From assembly GCF_022965805.1 (NCBI RefSeq), contig NW_027330834.1, positions 36,001-100,000 on the forward strand: a stretch of DNA of 64,000 bases, read 5' to 3'. Every line of letters begins with the position of its first letter. Within the stretch, counting starts at the first letter, position 1. Below are positions 32,501-43,389 of this stretch, piece by piece. A model generated the notes under the pieces. It ran no database searches, was not told the DNA's origin, and saw nothing but the letters and a program-made list of their open reading frames with translations. A program made the translations under genes and the position numbers. Origin of the DNA: Primulina eburnea (lineage: Eukaryota > Streptophyta > Magnoliopsida > Lamiales > Gesneriaceae).

Positions 32501-34004
32501 CTGTTCGATGGGATTCAATTGTAAGCATCGGAAGGGAACAGAGAGTATCCGTATAGCTACTATTTTGTCCGAGCCAGTTTTGTATTCTCGGATTAGAGAT
32601 GCTCAGATGTCTGATTCTAAGGTTCAGAAATTAGCTCGGTTGGCTGATGGAGATAATACTTCTGGATTCCACTATCAGTCCGAGAGTCTTTTGTGCTTAT
32701 CTGGTCGTGTTGTTGTACCGGAAGATGACACTTTGAGGGAGGAGATTTTGTCCCAGGCTCATCGTAGCAAGTTGAGTGTTCATCCAGGGAGCAACAAGAT
32801 GTATAAGGATTTGAGGACTCGATTTTGGTGGAAAGGTATGAAACGTAATGTTTATCAGTATGTCTCCAAGTGCCTAGTCTGTCAGCAGGTGAAGGCTGAG
32901 TATCGACGACCTGGAGGTTTGTTGCAGAATCTTCCTATTCCAGAGTGGAAGTGGGAGCATATCACGATGGACTTCGTGACTCACTTGCCTATGTCTGTGG
33001 GGAATAGAGATGCTATCTGGGTGGTAGTGGATCGACTTACTAAGTCTGCCCATTTTCTTCCATATAACAGAGATTTCACTTTCGATCGGATGGCACGGTT
33101 GTACATTCAGGAGATTGTACGGTTTCATGGTGTGCCCGTGAGTATCGTTAGTGACAGAGATCCTCGATTTACGTCTAGATTTTGGGGCAGCTTTCAGCAA
33201 GCTTTGGGCACTACCTTGAGTTTGAGTACTGCATATCACCCAGAGACTGACGGTCAGTCAGAGAGGACTATTCGTACTCTTGAGGATATGTTGAGATCTT
33301 GTGTGATGGATTTCGGGCCAGCTTGGCAGGATCATCTGCCACTGATAGAGTTTGCATACAACAACAGTTTTCATAGGAGTATTGGTATGTCTCCGTTTGA
33401 AGCATTGTATGGTCGACGTTGTCGTACTCCCCTGTTCTGGGAAGAAGTCGGAGAACGACAGGTCGAGGGTCCAGAATTGATTCAGCAGGCCATGGACAAA
33501 GTTCTTGTGATCAAACAGCGGATTAAGACTGCTCAGGATCGACAAGCAAGTTATGCGAACACCAAGCGCAGACCTCTTCATTTTGATGCAGGCGGGAAAG
33601 TGTTTCTCAAGGTATCACCTTTTCGGAGGATTCTGAGATTTGGACTCAAGGGTAAGCTATCTCCGAGATTCATTGGTCCTTTTGAGATCTTAGAATGTGT
33701 GGGAGATTTGGCCTACAGATTAGCTTTGCCACCGTATCTGTCTAGTGTTCACAATGTGTTTCATGTGTCCTTGCTGAGACGATACGTAGCGGATGAGTCT
33801 CATGTTTTACATCCAACAGAAGTTCAGCTGAATCCGGATTTGTCTTTTGTGGAAAGACCGGTTTCGATCTTAGACCGGAAGGATAAGGTACTGCGGAATA
33901 AGACTATTCCTCTTGTCTTAGTGCAGTGGCAGCGCCGAGGTACTGAAGAAGCTACTTGGGAACTAGAGAGTCGCATGCGGTCAGAGCATCCAGAATTGTT
34001 CTAG
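29577..34004 (+). CDS. gag-pol: Gag-Pol polyprotein of element C (intact)
   Basis: This is 1475 residues, the same length as in B and colinear with it, with scattered substitutions. Gag has both zinc knuckles ([13 protein letters not shown] and [14 protein letters not shown]). Protease has [12 protein letters not shown] has [10 protein letters not shown] and [11 protein letters not shown]. RNase H has [10 protein letters not shown] and [10 protein letters not shown]. Integrase has the HHCC region, TMDF, SDRDPRF and [15 protein letters not shown], and the chromodomain ends [16 protein letters not shown]. All catalytic residues are present and there is no stop or frameshift. The chromodomain is expected to steer integration by binding methylated histone H3 (known for chromoviruses); target preference here is not testable from sequence. 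Antisense frames of about 290 codons opposite gag in both B and C are compositional shadows. Confidence 0.97.
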   Translation: MSGFDDDASSHGSVGRWGDRDDRERRREHRERRQHRRDEPRSFSMHRFLQMGPKPLSGGETPDVAENWLERMESCFKTFQCSAEQQIDTLDFLLEGGARKWWRSTSAPIVQRQGRVLWADFRAAFMLLYFPPALLQTKAIELINLKQGSLSVDEYQQKFFELLPYVPHVSDNASAKYNHFLQGLNQEIYDRVVVCDDPTSYEGLVNRCRQAEGSLLRGRAMQSARPTSSLGPRAQAFKKAGSTSSSSGSGGVHHFGKKRGPCQHCGKDHPTERCRRIAGACYKCGQMGHMKRDCPQTGGGSGSGSQASVHQRPQQGQSTQGSNLRPRTQGQVFALNQDQAAEENERVIAGVFLLCGLPAYVLIDTGASHSFISARFAKRHALPFTSLDVVVSVSTPMGHSVLAKRLVLGCPLEFEGNILTVNLMILAMEDFDCILGIDVLTVFRATVDCYQKFVQFRPVEGDSWFFYGEGARPPMPVVSALKACRALESGGEGYLIYAIDSSAVSVGISDIPVVCDFPDVFPEEIPGFPPVREVDFGIDLVPGTAPISRAPYRLAPSEMQELKQQLQDLLDKGYIRPSVSPWGAPVLFVKKKDGSMRLCIDYRQLNRATIKNKYPLPRIDDLFDQLQGTSVYSKIDLRSGYHQLRVHQGDISKTVFRTRYGHYEFLVMPFGVTNAPAVFMDLMNRVFRDFLDKFVVVFIDDILIYSHDQQEHAQHLRIILQTLRENQLYAKLSKCEFWIDRVVFLGHVISSEGVSVDPSKVEAVLNWSRPTTVAEIRSFLGLAGYYRRFIANFSQIAKPLTQLTRKDVSFEWTSECEESFWELRRRLTSAPVLALPSGSGGFSVYTDASLQGLGCVLMQNEHVIAYASRQLKPHEENYPVHDLELAAIVFALKIWRHYLYGERFEIFTDHKSLKYLFTQAELNMRQRRWMDLLKDYDCEIKYHPGSANLTADALSRKVRLSALQTCAVSGIIQDFCSMGFNCKHRKGTESIRIATILSEPVLYSRIRDAQMSDSKVQKLARLADGDNTSGFHYQSESLLCLSGRVVVPEDDTLREEILSQAHRSKLSVHPGSNKMYKDLRTRFWWKGMKRNVYQYVSKCLVCQQVKAEYRRPGGLLQNLPIPEWKWEHITMDFVTHLPMSVGNRDAIWVVVDRLTKSAHFLPYNRDFTFDRMARLYIQEIVRFHGVPVSIVSDRDPRFTSRFWGSFQQALGTTLSLSTAYHPETDGQSERTIRTLEDMLRSCVMDFGPAWQDHLPLIEFAYNNSFHRSIGMSPFEALYGRRCRTPLFWEEVGERQVEGPELIQQAMDKVLVIKQRIKTAQDRQASYANTKRRPLHFDAGGKVFLKVSPFRRILRFGLKGKLSPRFIGPFEILECVGDLAYRLALPPYLSSVHNVFHVSLLRRYVADESHVLHPTEVQLNPDLSFVERPVSILDRKDKVLRNKTIPLVLVQWQRRGTEEATWELESRMRSEHPELF

Positions 34005-34107
34005 TTGTAGTATTTTCAGTTATGATTGCAATTTCAGTTGTGCTTTCAGTTGTAATTCATTCTTAAGTTGAATGTATTGTTGTTCAGAATTGTCATTCTT
34101 CAGACTC

Positions 34108-34143
34108 GATTTCGCGGACGAAATCCTTTTTAGAGGGGGAGAA
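34108..34143 (+). other. Element C pre-PPT hairpin and polypurine tract
   Basis: The hairpin GATTTCG-CGGA-CGAAATC is at 34108-34125 and the tract AGAGGGGGAGAA at 34132-34143, directly before the 3' LTR. Confidence 0.8.
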
Positions 34144-35482
34144 TGTAGTATCCCGATGCCTAATTTGAGTTAATTATTGGATTAATTGTATTTCGGTGGG
34201 ATCGGAAGGACCGAACCGGGTTCGGATCGTCCGAAGTTGGTTCGGATCGTCCGAAGTGGGTTCGGATCGTCCGCTCTGTTCGGAGTCAGACGAGTCATGT
34301 CATGTCAGAGTTCGGATCGTCCGATCAGGGTTCGGATCGTCCGAAGACAGGTGGCTGGACACGTGGAAGACATGCAATGTTCGGATCGTCCGAAGTGGAT
34401 CGGATCGTCCGAAGTGTACCGGATCGGAGCGTCCGGAGTGGATCGGATCGTCCGATCGTTGTCTATAAATAGAAGCGCGAGGCTTCACTTTTCACTCGCC
34501 AATTCCGAGAGTTCCAGAGCGTTTTAGTCGTTTCTGATGGGTTTCTAGTCTTTTCCCGAGGTTCGGGCACTAGCGGGGAGCTACTGGTTTTGTAGCGGAG
34601 CTGTGCTCTAGTTGGGGGCTAGCGGCATCAGTGGGCTGACTACGGACGCAGGTATAGTTCTGGGTTCCCTTTGAGATTTGGGAGTATCTATTAGTCTAGT
34701 TAAGGCTTTTAGATGTGGTTTAGTGATATGGTATCACTTGGATTGTAGGCTTGATTCTAGGGCTGATTGCTAGGATCTACTGGTTTGAGGTACGAAAGTA
34801 CTATCCGAGATAGCAGGATTGAGTATGCTTTACTATGTGTTGCATGTTTATATGTTGCATTATTATCTGTCATATGATGCATGGTTTATTATGCGGCATT
34901 TGCATAATCATGTTGAGCCTGATTATCTTTGAGATAGCCTGTTGAGAGGGTGCTCAGCCCTCGTTTGTTGTGGATGGTTGGACCCCGTTGGCCGACGGTG
35001 GTCAGGTCACCGGTATATCCACAGGTTTATTTTGGTATGGGAGCCACCTCCTGGTGCGACGGCGCAGAGTGCTACATACCTTGACGTCATTTGTCTGAGC
35101 AGTATTTCGATATACCCAGATCCTGGTATCCAGTACATTTTGCATACATGCATGTCATAGTCTTGTATACTCATGCTTTCGGTACTGAGCGTTTTATGCT
35201 CACGTCCTCGGTTTTTCTCTGTTTTGGACACCCTATTCGATGGGGCAGGTCTCAGGTTAGACGGTCCAGGAGGGAGTGGACAGGGAGCTGGCAGAGGTTG
35301 ACCTGTAGTTGTTGGTATTTGTTCTTAGTATTTAGTTCGATCTGGTTGTTTAAGTATTTTGTACTTACAGATTCGATTGGGTTGTATTACTGTTTTTCCG
35401 CTGTTTACCTGATTTAGTTTTAAATGTTAATTTTGCATGCTTAAGTTCTGATTAGTAGGTGATTCTGGAACGGGTCACTACA
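34144..35482 (+). repeat. Element C 3' LTR
   Basis: 1339 bp, nearly identical to 28152-29490, followed by TSD GATAA. Confidence 0.97.
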
Positions 35483-35487
35483 GATAA

Positions 35488-37361
35488 GGTAATCTAGGCT
35501 TATATTATTTAAGAAATTTTAACTTAACATATTAGTAAATTTAATTTAAAAATTTCCCATGCATGCAAGATAATTACTATCCTAAATTAATTTATTTATG
35601 CACTAAAATACTTAATGGGTAGATAAAACTTTAAAGATTTAAAATACAAGATTTAGCAACATTTTCCGCCCCATTTTAATAAGCATAAAATTGGCCATCC
35701 CTTGTTAGATTTAAAAATAGTTGGCAACTCTCCATTTTTTATATCTTTCCTTATCTCTTCATGGTAGAATAATTCCCTAGGTTTAAATCCTCAATTAATT
35801 AAGTAATTTTCCTACCCATTTTTGAAGCAAGAATTCAGCCACCTCTTGATAAGATTTAATATTGATTGACAACTCACCAATTCATTTCCTTGATCTTTTC
35901 TTGGTAGATAATTTCCCTCACCTTTTAATCACCAACAATTAAACAATTAAGCAATTTTATACCTTGTATCTAGACTAGATTTGGGCCATCACCCCCTCAA
36001 TTATCCCTCAAAATCCTATGATATCAAACCATTCCCTTGTTTAACAAATTCTAGGATAGAAAGATTGATATTGCCATTTAATCTCCCATTATCTTGCAAC
36101 CTTCCCATTTATTTTCCTAACCTTCTCCCCCACTCCATATTCTCGAAATTTTAGTCTCTTTCAGCAAGAAAAATCGTGAGAGGCTAGAGGAAAAATAAGA
36201 GAGAAAAACAAGCCAGAAAAGAAAACTTCGTCTCCGCCACGCCGCGTCGTCATATTGATTTGTTTTCGTTTCAAACAAATCCAAGCATGTTCATATTATC
36301 TTTTGCTCTTCAATCAAGTCATATACATACTTTTAAACCGCATTAGGTTCATATTTCATGCAGCAAAACCGAAATTTTGTCAAGCAATTTTCGAAACATT
36401 GTACAGAATTTTTCGGCTCTTCACTTGTGCACCTCATGGTTTTGATGTTTTTGTGGTTTCAGTGTTGGCTTGATTTCCAGGGGCTCAAGGCTGCACCTAG
36501 GATTGTTATAGGGTGTGTTAGGACGAGATTGGTCCATTGGTTGGAGTTCATTCGCTACAGAAACACGCATTTTACAGCAACTTGTCATTGATGCCATTTT
36601 GAGTCTCGATTTTCTTGTTTGGATTGTCTAAGGTGAGGTTCGAATCTTGGTTGGCTTTTGGGCCTGTAACCATGGTTGGAACCCCTCCTTCGAATGTCTA
36701 GGACATGACCAAGATGACCTTTCATGGCTTGGTTCACGTCCCCATCGGTTTTTAAAACAAACAAGAACAGCGTCCCATCGGTCTTAAATTTTCTGGTTTT
36801 GGTTGTGTGAGTTGGGTTTCGAATTAATGGTGTTAGGTGGGTTGTGGTTGGCTTCTAGCCCTTAGCCATGACTCATACAATGCCTTAGCATGTCTAGCAT
36901 GGACCATTGTTAACCTCATAACCATTGGATCCTTCATTTGACAGCAAGAACAAGCAAGACACCCCACGCGTGTGACATGTGTTCTCGGGTGAAGCTTGTG
37001 AGTTGTTTCAGGTGTTGGCTTGGATTGTGGTTGGCCTAGGGCCTTTAGCCTACCTTAGGATGTTGGTAACAGGCTCTGGTTGGTGGTTCAAGTCCCAATG
37101 GCCTATAGTCTCGAAAACGAAGCAAAGAAGCGCAACAGCTGCTGCTGTATTTGTTTTGACAGCAGCGGTAAGTTCGGTTCAGAGGTCACGTATGCGTTCT
37201 TGGTTGGCTTTTCCCCTATGGCCTTGGCTTGGACAGTACCCCATTGAGTTAGGAAGGTCATATTTTTGGTGGTTTGTGATTTGGTCAAGTTTAGAGGTCG
37301 TACTAAAGGAAAATTTTAAATTATTCCGTAAATTTTCAAATACGAAATACGGGCCTCTACA
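35488..37361 (+). repeat. Element J 3' LTR, second part
   Basis: It continues the J LTR after element C and ends ..ACGGGCCTCTACA at 37361. It aligns with the K LTR up to a GTCGTAC word near 37300 and then jumps to the last 60 bases, so about 1.1 kb present in K (about 45600-46690) is missing here. Total J LTR length without C is about 2244 bp. The repeated phrases at 36480-37250 are LTR leader sequence, not a gene. Confidence 0.82.
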
Positions 37362-38372
37362 ATCATATTGTGCATTATAATACATGCTTTCATTATATCA
37401 TTCAAATGATTTTTTCCAACTACGTGCTGGAGATGCCACAATCGCAAATCGTGATTGAAGAACGCCAAATGCACGCTCCACATCTTTCCTGCATGACTCT
37501 TGTTCCATCACAAAATACTACTTTTTTGGACCACGCGGATCATTGATAGTTTGCACGATATTTGACCATTTCAGATAAATAATATCATCTAAATAATATC
37601 CAGTGTCATATTCTTTAGTATGTCATTGTTGGTTCCAGACATACCAAAATATCCATATCATAACCAAATATCGTAATCAGCTATCGCTTCTAAAATGATT
37701 GTTAGGGAACCACTACGACTTGCATATTGTCCCTTCCAAACTGTGGGTCAATTTTTCCACCTCCAATGCATACAATCGAGACTTCCCAATATTCCAGGAA
37801 AACCTCGTTGTTTACCGATATAGAAGTCTGGCAACATCATTGGCAGTAGGTGATCTCAAGTACTGCTCCGCAAAAACTTCTACTATAGCTCGACAAAAGC
37901 ATTTCATACACTGAACTGCAGTAAATTCTTCTATTTGGATGTATTCATCAGTAGCATCCGTAGGTAAGCCATATGCTAACATTCTCAATGAAGCAGTTGC
38001 TTTTTGATTAGTCGATAGCCCGAGCCTTCCCAAACTATCACTTCTTTGTATGAAATAAACATCGTGATTCTTTACGACATATACTATCTGAAAGAAAAGA
38101 TTTCGAGAAATTCGAAATCTTCGTTGGAACATTACTTCATTATAGACTGGATTCTCAGAAAAATAGTCGTTAAACAACTTTTGATCTGCAATTTCACGTT
38201 TGCGTCGGATGACTATGTGACCTGGAATTGACTCTCTGTGTCTGAATTCTTTTTCTTGTTGGATGATGTAGGCGGCAACTAAATCTTGTTCTCGAGCTAT
38301 AGTTGGCAGTATTGCTCTTCTTCTATTTTCAAAGTTTTCATCAAATTGAATATCATCTTCATTATCTGACAA
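37362..38372 (-). pseudogene. PIF/Harbinger-type transposase relic (HARBI1/ALP1-like)
   Basis: The N-terminal 186 residues are open from Met at 38372 (MSDNEDDIQF) and include the typical helix block FQRRFRISRNLFFQIV, then SLGRLGLSTNQKATASLRML and EYIQIEEFTAVQCMKCFCRA. A frame disruption near 37815 ends this frame. In the next frame come GSLDCMHWRWKN (first catalytic Asp region) and further stops. Near 37470 ESCRKDVERAFGVLQSRFAIV is readable, with the catalytic Glu. The gene ends against the 3' end of J LTR at 37361 in the C-terminal HNMI region, so J was inserted in it. The nuclease would cut and integrate DNA at 3-bp targets; this copy is dead. Harbinger terminal repeats are not seen. Confidence 0.82.
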
Positions 38373-38479
38373 TGAAGATGAGCTAGATGAGTTTACATCA
38401 AATATAGAATACGTAAGGATTCATTTTTAATTTAAAAAGAAGGTAAAATATGTATGAAAGTATGATACTATAGTAAAAT

Positions 38480-38696
38480 TATAAAGATGTCTTGTAGATG
38501 CATTTTGGACTAGTAGATGAGCTTGAAATGATATATGAGTTTTGACTGAGAGAGTTTGGATTGGTAGATACGTTTTGATTGGTAGCTGAGTTTGGACTTG
38601 TAGATGAGTTTTGACCGGTAGATAAGTTTTGACTGGAAGATGAGTTTGGACTGGTAGATGAGTTTTGATTGGTAGATGAGTTTGGACTGGTAGATG
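38480..38696. repeat. 18-bp minisatellite
   Basis: Roughly a dozen degenerate copies of an 18-base unit around TGGACTGGTAGATGAGTT lie upstream of the transposase start. The period is a multiple of 3, so the minus strand encodes a repetitive THLPVQ-like peptide that I do not regard as a gene. The array ends exactly where LTR L begins. Confidence 0.8.
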
Positions 38697-40017
38697 TGTA
38701 AGGTCTAGGAAATTCGAACTACGTAACCTGACTGCATGCAATCTAAGGTTTTACTTAAAATATGTGTTTAATGATTTTTATGCATTTAATGAATGAATAC
38801 TGCATGGTTAGGTGTTATTGCATGGGTATTTTAATGTTTTATGCATTAGATTTTAAATTGCATTTCGCGCTCGAACGGGTAACGGAGACCGGATATAATC
38901 AGGAAAAATACTTTTATTGAATAATTAATTTTAATTATTTAATATGAGGTGTTTTTGAAGCGTATTTTTTGAAAAATGGGCTTTGGTGGGTATTTTACTC
39001 GCCCATGTATATTTTTAACCGGTACGTAAAATTTAGCGAGACGGGAGACTTTTCGAGGGTTCGGGCAATATTTTCTAAAATGTATCTAAACGAAATATTT
39101 TTGGGAGTGTTATTGAGCTTGATTGGTTTTTTCTAATGCTTAATGGGCTCAAAATCCTTTTAATCCTTTTAAAATTTAATTAATGGCCGGCCCATTAGCG
39201 TTTTTTATTTTATTTAAACACTACCCTAAGAAAACCCTAAACCTAGTACCACCTAGCATTCATCCCCTAACCTCCACAGCAGCCTCCCCTCGTTTTTATA
39301 ACAGAAAACCAGCAGAAACTTCGAAAACCCATCAAGCATTCAAGAAAAAGTCTTCACCGCCTCTCCGATTCATGTCCCGCGTGTAGATTTTCGAGTTTTT
39401 GAGCACATAAACGTTAAGGCATGCTATGTATCTTCCTTTTCTCATCATTCATGCTGTATATATACTGATATGTGTGCCATGTACGAAGGTTTCATAGTTC
39501 TTACATGTTAAATCGTCTATGCATTCGGTTTGTCATGAAATCCACATGTTTACGCATACAACTCACGTTTTTTATTATTCTAGTGCAAGGGGACTACCGA
39601 GTTATGTTGCTAAGGGGTTGTACATGTCAAATAAGATGGTGTTTAAGTGTTGCAGTAGAAGCTTTGTGGGTTAGGCGAGGGCCGATCGGTGCATTGTTGT
39701 AGTGTTGGCTCAGTTTGGTGTAGATCTAGGGATTTGGTTGGAGCCGATGGTGTGAGGGGTTGTTCCAAGCTGTGGAACAAACCCTGGTTGGTCTGAGTCA
39801 TCATCCAGGATACCCCGCACGTTGCTGGTTGGGACCGTAGGGCCAATCAAAGGCGTTATCTCTCGGGTGGTCGGGTTAGGGCTCGTTGTGGTGGTGATCG
39901 GGTTGGCACGTTCAGCAGCATGCATGGGACTATGTGCTCGAGTAAGGTTAGTCCAGAGGGTCCTAAGGTGGGCTTGGAAGGGTTGGTCCAAGGCTGGTTC
40001 GAGCTGGTAGGGCCTAG
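38697..40017 (+). repeat. LTR L: 5' part of a gypsy LTR of the G/H type
   Basis: It starts TGTAAGGTCTAGG and carries the same ordered blocks as H and reversed G: TTTCGCGCTCGAAC, GGAGACCGGA, GGTACGTAAAATTTA, CCCTAAACC-containing U3 and a CT-rich leader near 39280-39450. It stops near 40017 without reaching an LTR end, so it is truncated where K-related sequence begins. The left flank AGATG belongs to the minisatellite. No gene is seen. Confidence 0.7.
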
Positions 40018-40181
40018 TGTAATATCCAATCTTGGTGAACGGTACGGTTTAAGATTTAATATGTTTATTGACTCCTTGGTTAAGTTTAAGTATTGTTTTG
40101 ATGTTAAGAGTTGCGATTTATGGTTTATAGTATTTTTGTTTATAGATGATGTGTAGTTATGTTGTAGCGTCGTTACGGTTT
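40018..40181 (+). other. Unassigned AT-rich junction fragment
   Basis: It begins TGTAATATCC, an LTR-like start, and runs about 160 bases to the first readable pol codons of K. It matches nothing else clearly in the window. It could be a short piece of another LTR. Confidence 0.35.
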
Positions 40182-43100
40182 AACAACGTGATCTGAGACA
40201 TAGACAATCTTGTTTATGCGGATCTGATCGTACTACCGATGCCAGAGTTTGACATCATTCTGGGGATGGACTGACTATTACGGAACAGAGTGTTGATCTA
40301 CTTCCAGAGGGGATCTGTTCTAGTCCGACCGCCTGGGATGGAGCAGTTCTTATTCGAGCCAGACAGGTACTTTCATTTACCGCGTTTGATATCTTGTGTC
40401 AAGATTAGGAAGCTCATGCATAGAGGGTTTCGGGCGTTTTTAGCGACTTTTATATCTGTCCCCGAGGCATCCAGTCAGTCAGCCTCAGATGATCCGATTG
40501 TTAGGGATTTCTTAGATGTTTTTCCTGAGGACGTAGGTGGAGTTTTCTATTGAGCTTATGCCAGGTACGGCTCCGATATCCAAAGCACTGTACCAATTAG
40601 CGCCAACAGAGATGGCAGAGCTTAAGAAGCAGATTCAGGAACTTCTAGATCAGGAGTTCATTCGCCCGTGTTTTTCACCATGGGTCGCGCAAATCTTGTT
40701 TGTGAAGAAGAAGGATGGTACGATGAGGCTTTGCATTAATTACCGGAGTTGAACAGGGTTACAGTGAAGAACAAATACCCACTTTCGAGGATTTAAGATT
40801 TATTTGATCAGTTGCAGGGAGCTTCGGTATTCTCAAAGATTAATCAGCGTTCCGGTTATCACCAGTTGAGGGTGAAAGATGCCGATGTTTCCAAGACTGG
40901 TTTTAGGACTCGTTATGGCCACTTCGACTTCCTTGTTATGCCATTCGGTCTGACGAATGCGCCAGCGATCTTCATGGATCTCATGAATCGCGTATTTCAG
41001 CCGTATCTTGATCAATTTGTGATAGTATTTATAGACAACATTCTCGTCTACTCTAAGAATCAAGAGGATCACAGCAGACATCTGACCACAGTTTTGAAGA
41101 CCTTGCAAAAGCATAAGTTATTCGCGAAGTTCAGTAAGTGCGAGTTCTGGTTAGAGAAGGTGGTGTTCTTAGGCCATATCGTTTCTAGCAGCGGTATTGA
41201 CGTAGAACCAGCGAAAGTTGCAGCAGTCAGGAACTGGGTTGTGCCGCATAATGCATCAGAGATTCGTAGCTTCCTTGGCCTAGTAGGATATTATCGGAAG
41301 TTTATTCAAAGATTCTCCTCTATCGCAGTTCCACTCACGTCTACAAAGAAGAATGTTAAATTCGTGTGGAGCGATGAGTGTCAGAAGAGTTTCGACACTT
41401 TGAAGAAAGCTCTTATCTCGGCACCAGTGTTGGACATGCCGTTAGGGCCCGGAGACTTTGTTTTGTATACCGATGCTTCGAAGCTCGGTTTAGGCGCAGT
41501 GTTGATGCAACATGGGAAGGTGATAGCGTATGCTTCTCGTCAGTTGAAAATCCATGAGAAGAACTACCCTACCCACGATCTAGAGTTGGCCGCCGTAGTT
41601 TTTGCCTTGAGATTTGGAGGCATTATTTTTACGGAGAGAAGTTCCAGATCTTTACCGACCATAAGAGCCTCAAGTACTTCTTTACGCAGAAGGATCTGAA
41701 TATGCGTCAGAGGCGTTGGTTGGAGCTAGTGAAGGATTATGACTGTGACATTAGCTACCACCCGAGTAAAGCTAGTGTAGTTGCAGATGCATTGAGCAGG
41801 AAAGTCGCTGTGATGGCTCATATAGCGATTTCGAAGCCTCTTCAGTCTAAGATCCAGAGGTTTGGTTTAGAGATTTATCCTCGAGGTAGAGTTCGCCATC
41901 TATCTACTTTGATGATTCAGTCTTCTCTTCTAGACTGTATTTGCAGTGGTCAGTCAGCAGATGAGCAGTTGGCAAAGTGTAAGCAGAGAGATGAGGCCAA
42001 GGGCAGTATCTTGTATACAGTTAGCGACGAGATTGTGAGATACTAAGACAGGATGTGGGTTTCTAGCAGTGATTCTTTCCAAGCAGATATTTTATCCGAG
42101 GCCCACATGTCACCGTACTCTATTCGTCCTGGAGTACGAAGATGTACAAAGATCTACAGTTGTTGTATTGGTGGCCTGGAATGAAGAAGGATATCAGGAG
42201 TTTCGTATCCGAGTGTCTGACGTGCCAGCTAGTGAAAGCAAAGCATCAGAGACCAGCAGGCTTGTTCAAGCCTCTTCCTATTCCCGAGTGGAAGTGGGAG
42301 AATGTCACCATGGACTTCGTACTGGGTTGCCGAAGTCATTCAGAGGATCGAATGCTATCTGGGTGATTGTTGATCGTCTTACCAAATCAGCGCACTTCTT
42401 GCCTATCAAGACGACTTTCACCATGATTCAGTATGTAGAGTTGTATATCTGAGAGATAGTTAGACTTCATGGTATTCCAGTTTCTATAGTGTCTGACAGA
42501 GATCCTAGATTCACTTCTCATTTTGGAAAAGTTTGCATTCAGCAGTGGGTACGAAGTTGTTGTTTAGCACATCTTTCCACCCTCAGACAGATGGGCAGTC
42601 AGAGAGAGTTATCCAGATTTTGGAGGATCTTCTCCGTGATTGTGTCATCGACTTTTCAGGGAGTTGGGAGTCAAATTTGCTATTGGTAGAGTTCACCTAT
42701 AACAATAGTTTTCAGTCGTTTATAGGTATGGCTCTGTTTGAAGCACTGTATGGTCGTAAGTGCAGATCGCCAGTTCATTGGGATGAAGTAGGGGATAGAT
42801 CAGAATTGGGTCTGGAGATCATTCAACAGGCTGCCGATGTAGTAGTCAAGATCCGTGATAGGATGAGGACTGCTCAGAGTCGACAGAAGAGTTATGCGGA
42901 TCAGATGAGGAGAGACCTAGAGTTTGCCTTTGGCGACCATGTTTTTGTGAAGGTAGCACCTATGAAAGGTGTCATACGGTTCGGGAAGAAAGGAAAGCTC
43001 AGTCCGAGATTCATCGGACCATTTGAGATCCTCGACAGAGTTGGGACGCTAGCTTATCGTGTTGCTCTTCCGCCTAATCTGGCCGGAGTACACAATGTGT

Positions 43101-43353
43101 TCCACGTCTCTATGCTGAGAAAGTTTATGGCAAATCCTTCGCATGTTTTGAACTTCGAGCCGTTGCAGCTCACTCTGAACCTGTCTTATGAAAAGAGACC
43201 AGTGCAAATCTTAAACATACATGAGAAGAAACTTGGAACAAGCAGGTTAAGCGAGTGAAAGTCAAATGGCTTAATCATTCAGAGGAGGAAGCTACGTGGG
43301 AGTCTGAGCCAGAGATGAGGAATCGTTATCCCGAGTTATTCGGTGAGTTTTAA
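40182..43353 (+). pseudogene. pol: Element K pol: protease end, RT, RNase H, integrase, chromodomain (dead)
   Basis: The 5' end is lost; it starts in the C-terminal part of the protease region (MPEFDIILGMD). The hinge to RT (VRDFLDVFPEDV) is followed by a frameshift, then RT. Two RT catalytic aspartates are gone: [10 protein letters not shown] reads [10 protein letters not shown] and FIDD reads FIDN. RNase H ([21 protein letters not shown]) is frameshifted near 41625. Integrase is broken by several shifts and stops (near 42060, 42325, 42450 and 42530), but its [15 protein letters not shown] and GPY/F module are readable. The chromodomain (VKWLNHSEEEATWE) follows a further frameshift near 43230. 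The sequence is close to J; both are one Tekay-type family distinct from B and C. Confidence 0.9.
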
Positions 43354-43389
43354 TTTCGAGGACGAAATTTCTTTTAAAGGGGGCAGAGT
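43352..43389 (+). other. Element K pre-PPT hairpin and polypurine tract
   Basis: The hairpin AATTTCG-AGGA-CGAAATT (43352-43369) overlaps the stop codon as in J. The tract AAAGGGGGCAGAGT (43376-43389) has one C interrupting the purines. Confidence 0.75.

Larger units (their letters stand above)
28152..35482 (+). mobile_element. Element C: complete, very young Tekay-type chromovirus
   Basis: It has two 1339-bp LTRs (28152-29490 and 34144-35482), a primer site, an intact 1475-codon gag-pol, a polypurine tract and the 5-bp target duplication GATAA (28147-28151 and 35483-35487). The only LTR difference I noticed is A at 28527 against G at 34519. It is inserted in the J 3' LTR. It is closely related to B but differs in U3 and keeps a GT-AG segment in the leader. 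It is the best candidate in the window for an element that is or was recently active. Confidence 0.97.
19570..37361 (+). mobile_element. Element J: old Tekay-type chromovirus, split by B and C
   Basis: Remaining parts are the integrase core start (19570-19787), the rest of integrase and a broken chromodomain (26850-27745), hairpin and polypurine tract (27744-27781), and the 3' LTR (27782-28151 and 35488-37361). All earlier gag and pol sequence is gone, replaced at 19569 by LTR G. The parts join exactly when B with one TAGTC and C with one GATAA are ignored. The LTR ends CTCTACA at 37361 against a Harbinger transposase gene; ATCAT (37362-37366) is the expected right copy of the target duplication. 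Confidence 0.85.

Noticed and set aside
38427..38741. Minus-strand frame with THLPVQ-like repeats, resembling a repetitive secreted protein
   Set aside because: It is produced by the 18-bp minisatellite; no start context or related protein is recognised.
39228..39243. AAACCCTAAACC, similar to the plant telomere repeat
   Set aside because: A single copy inside LTR L; not an array and not a chromosome end.
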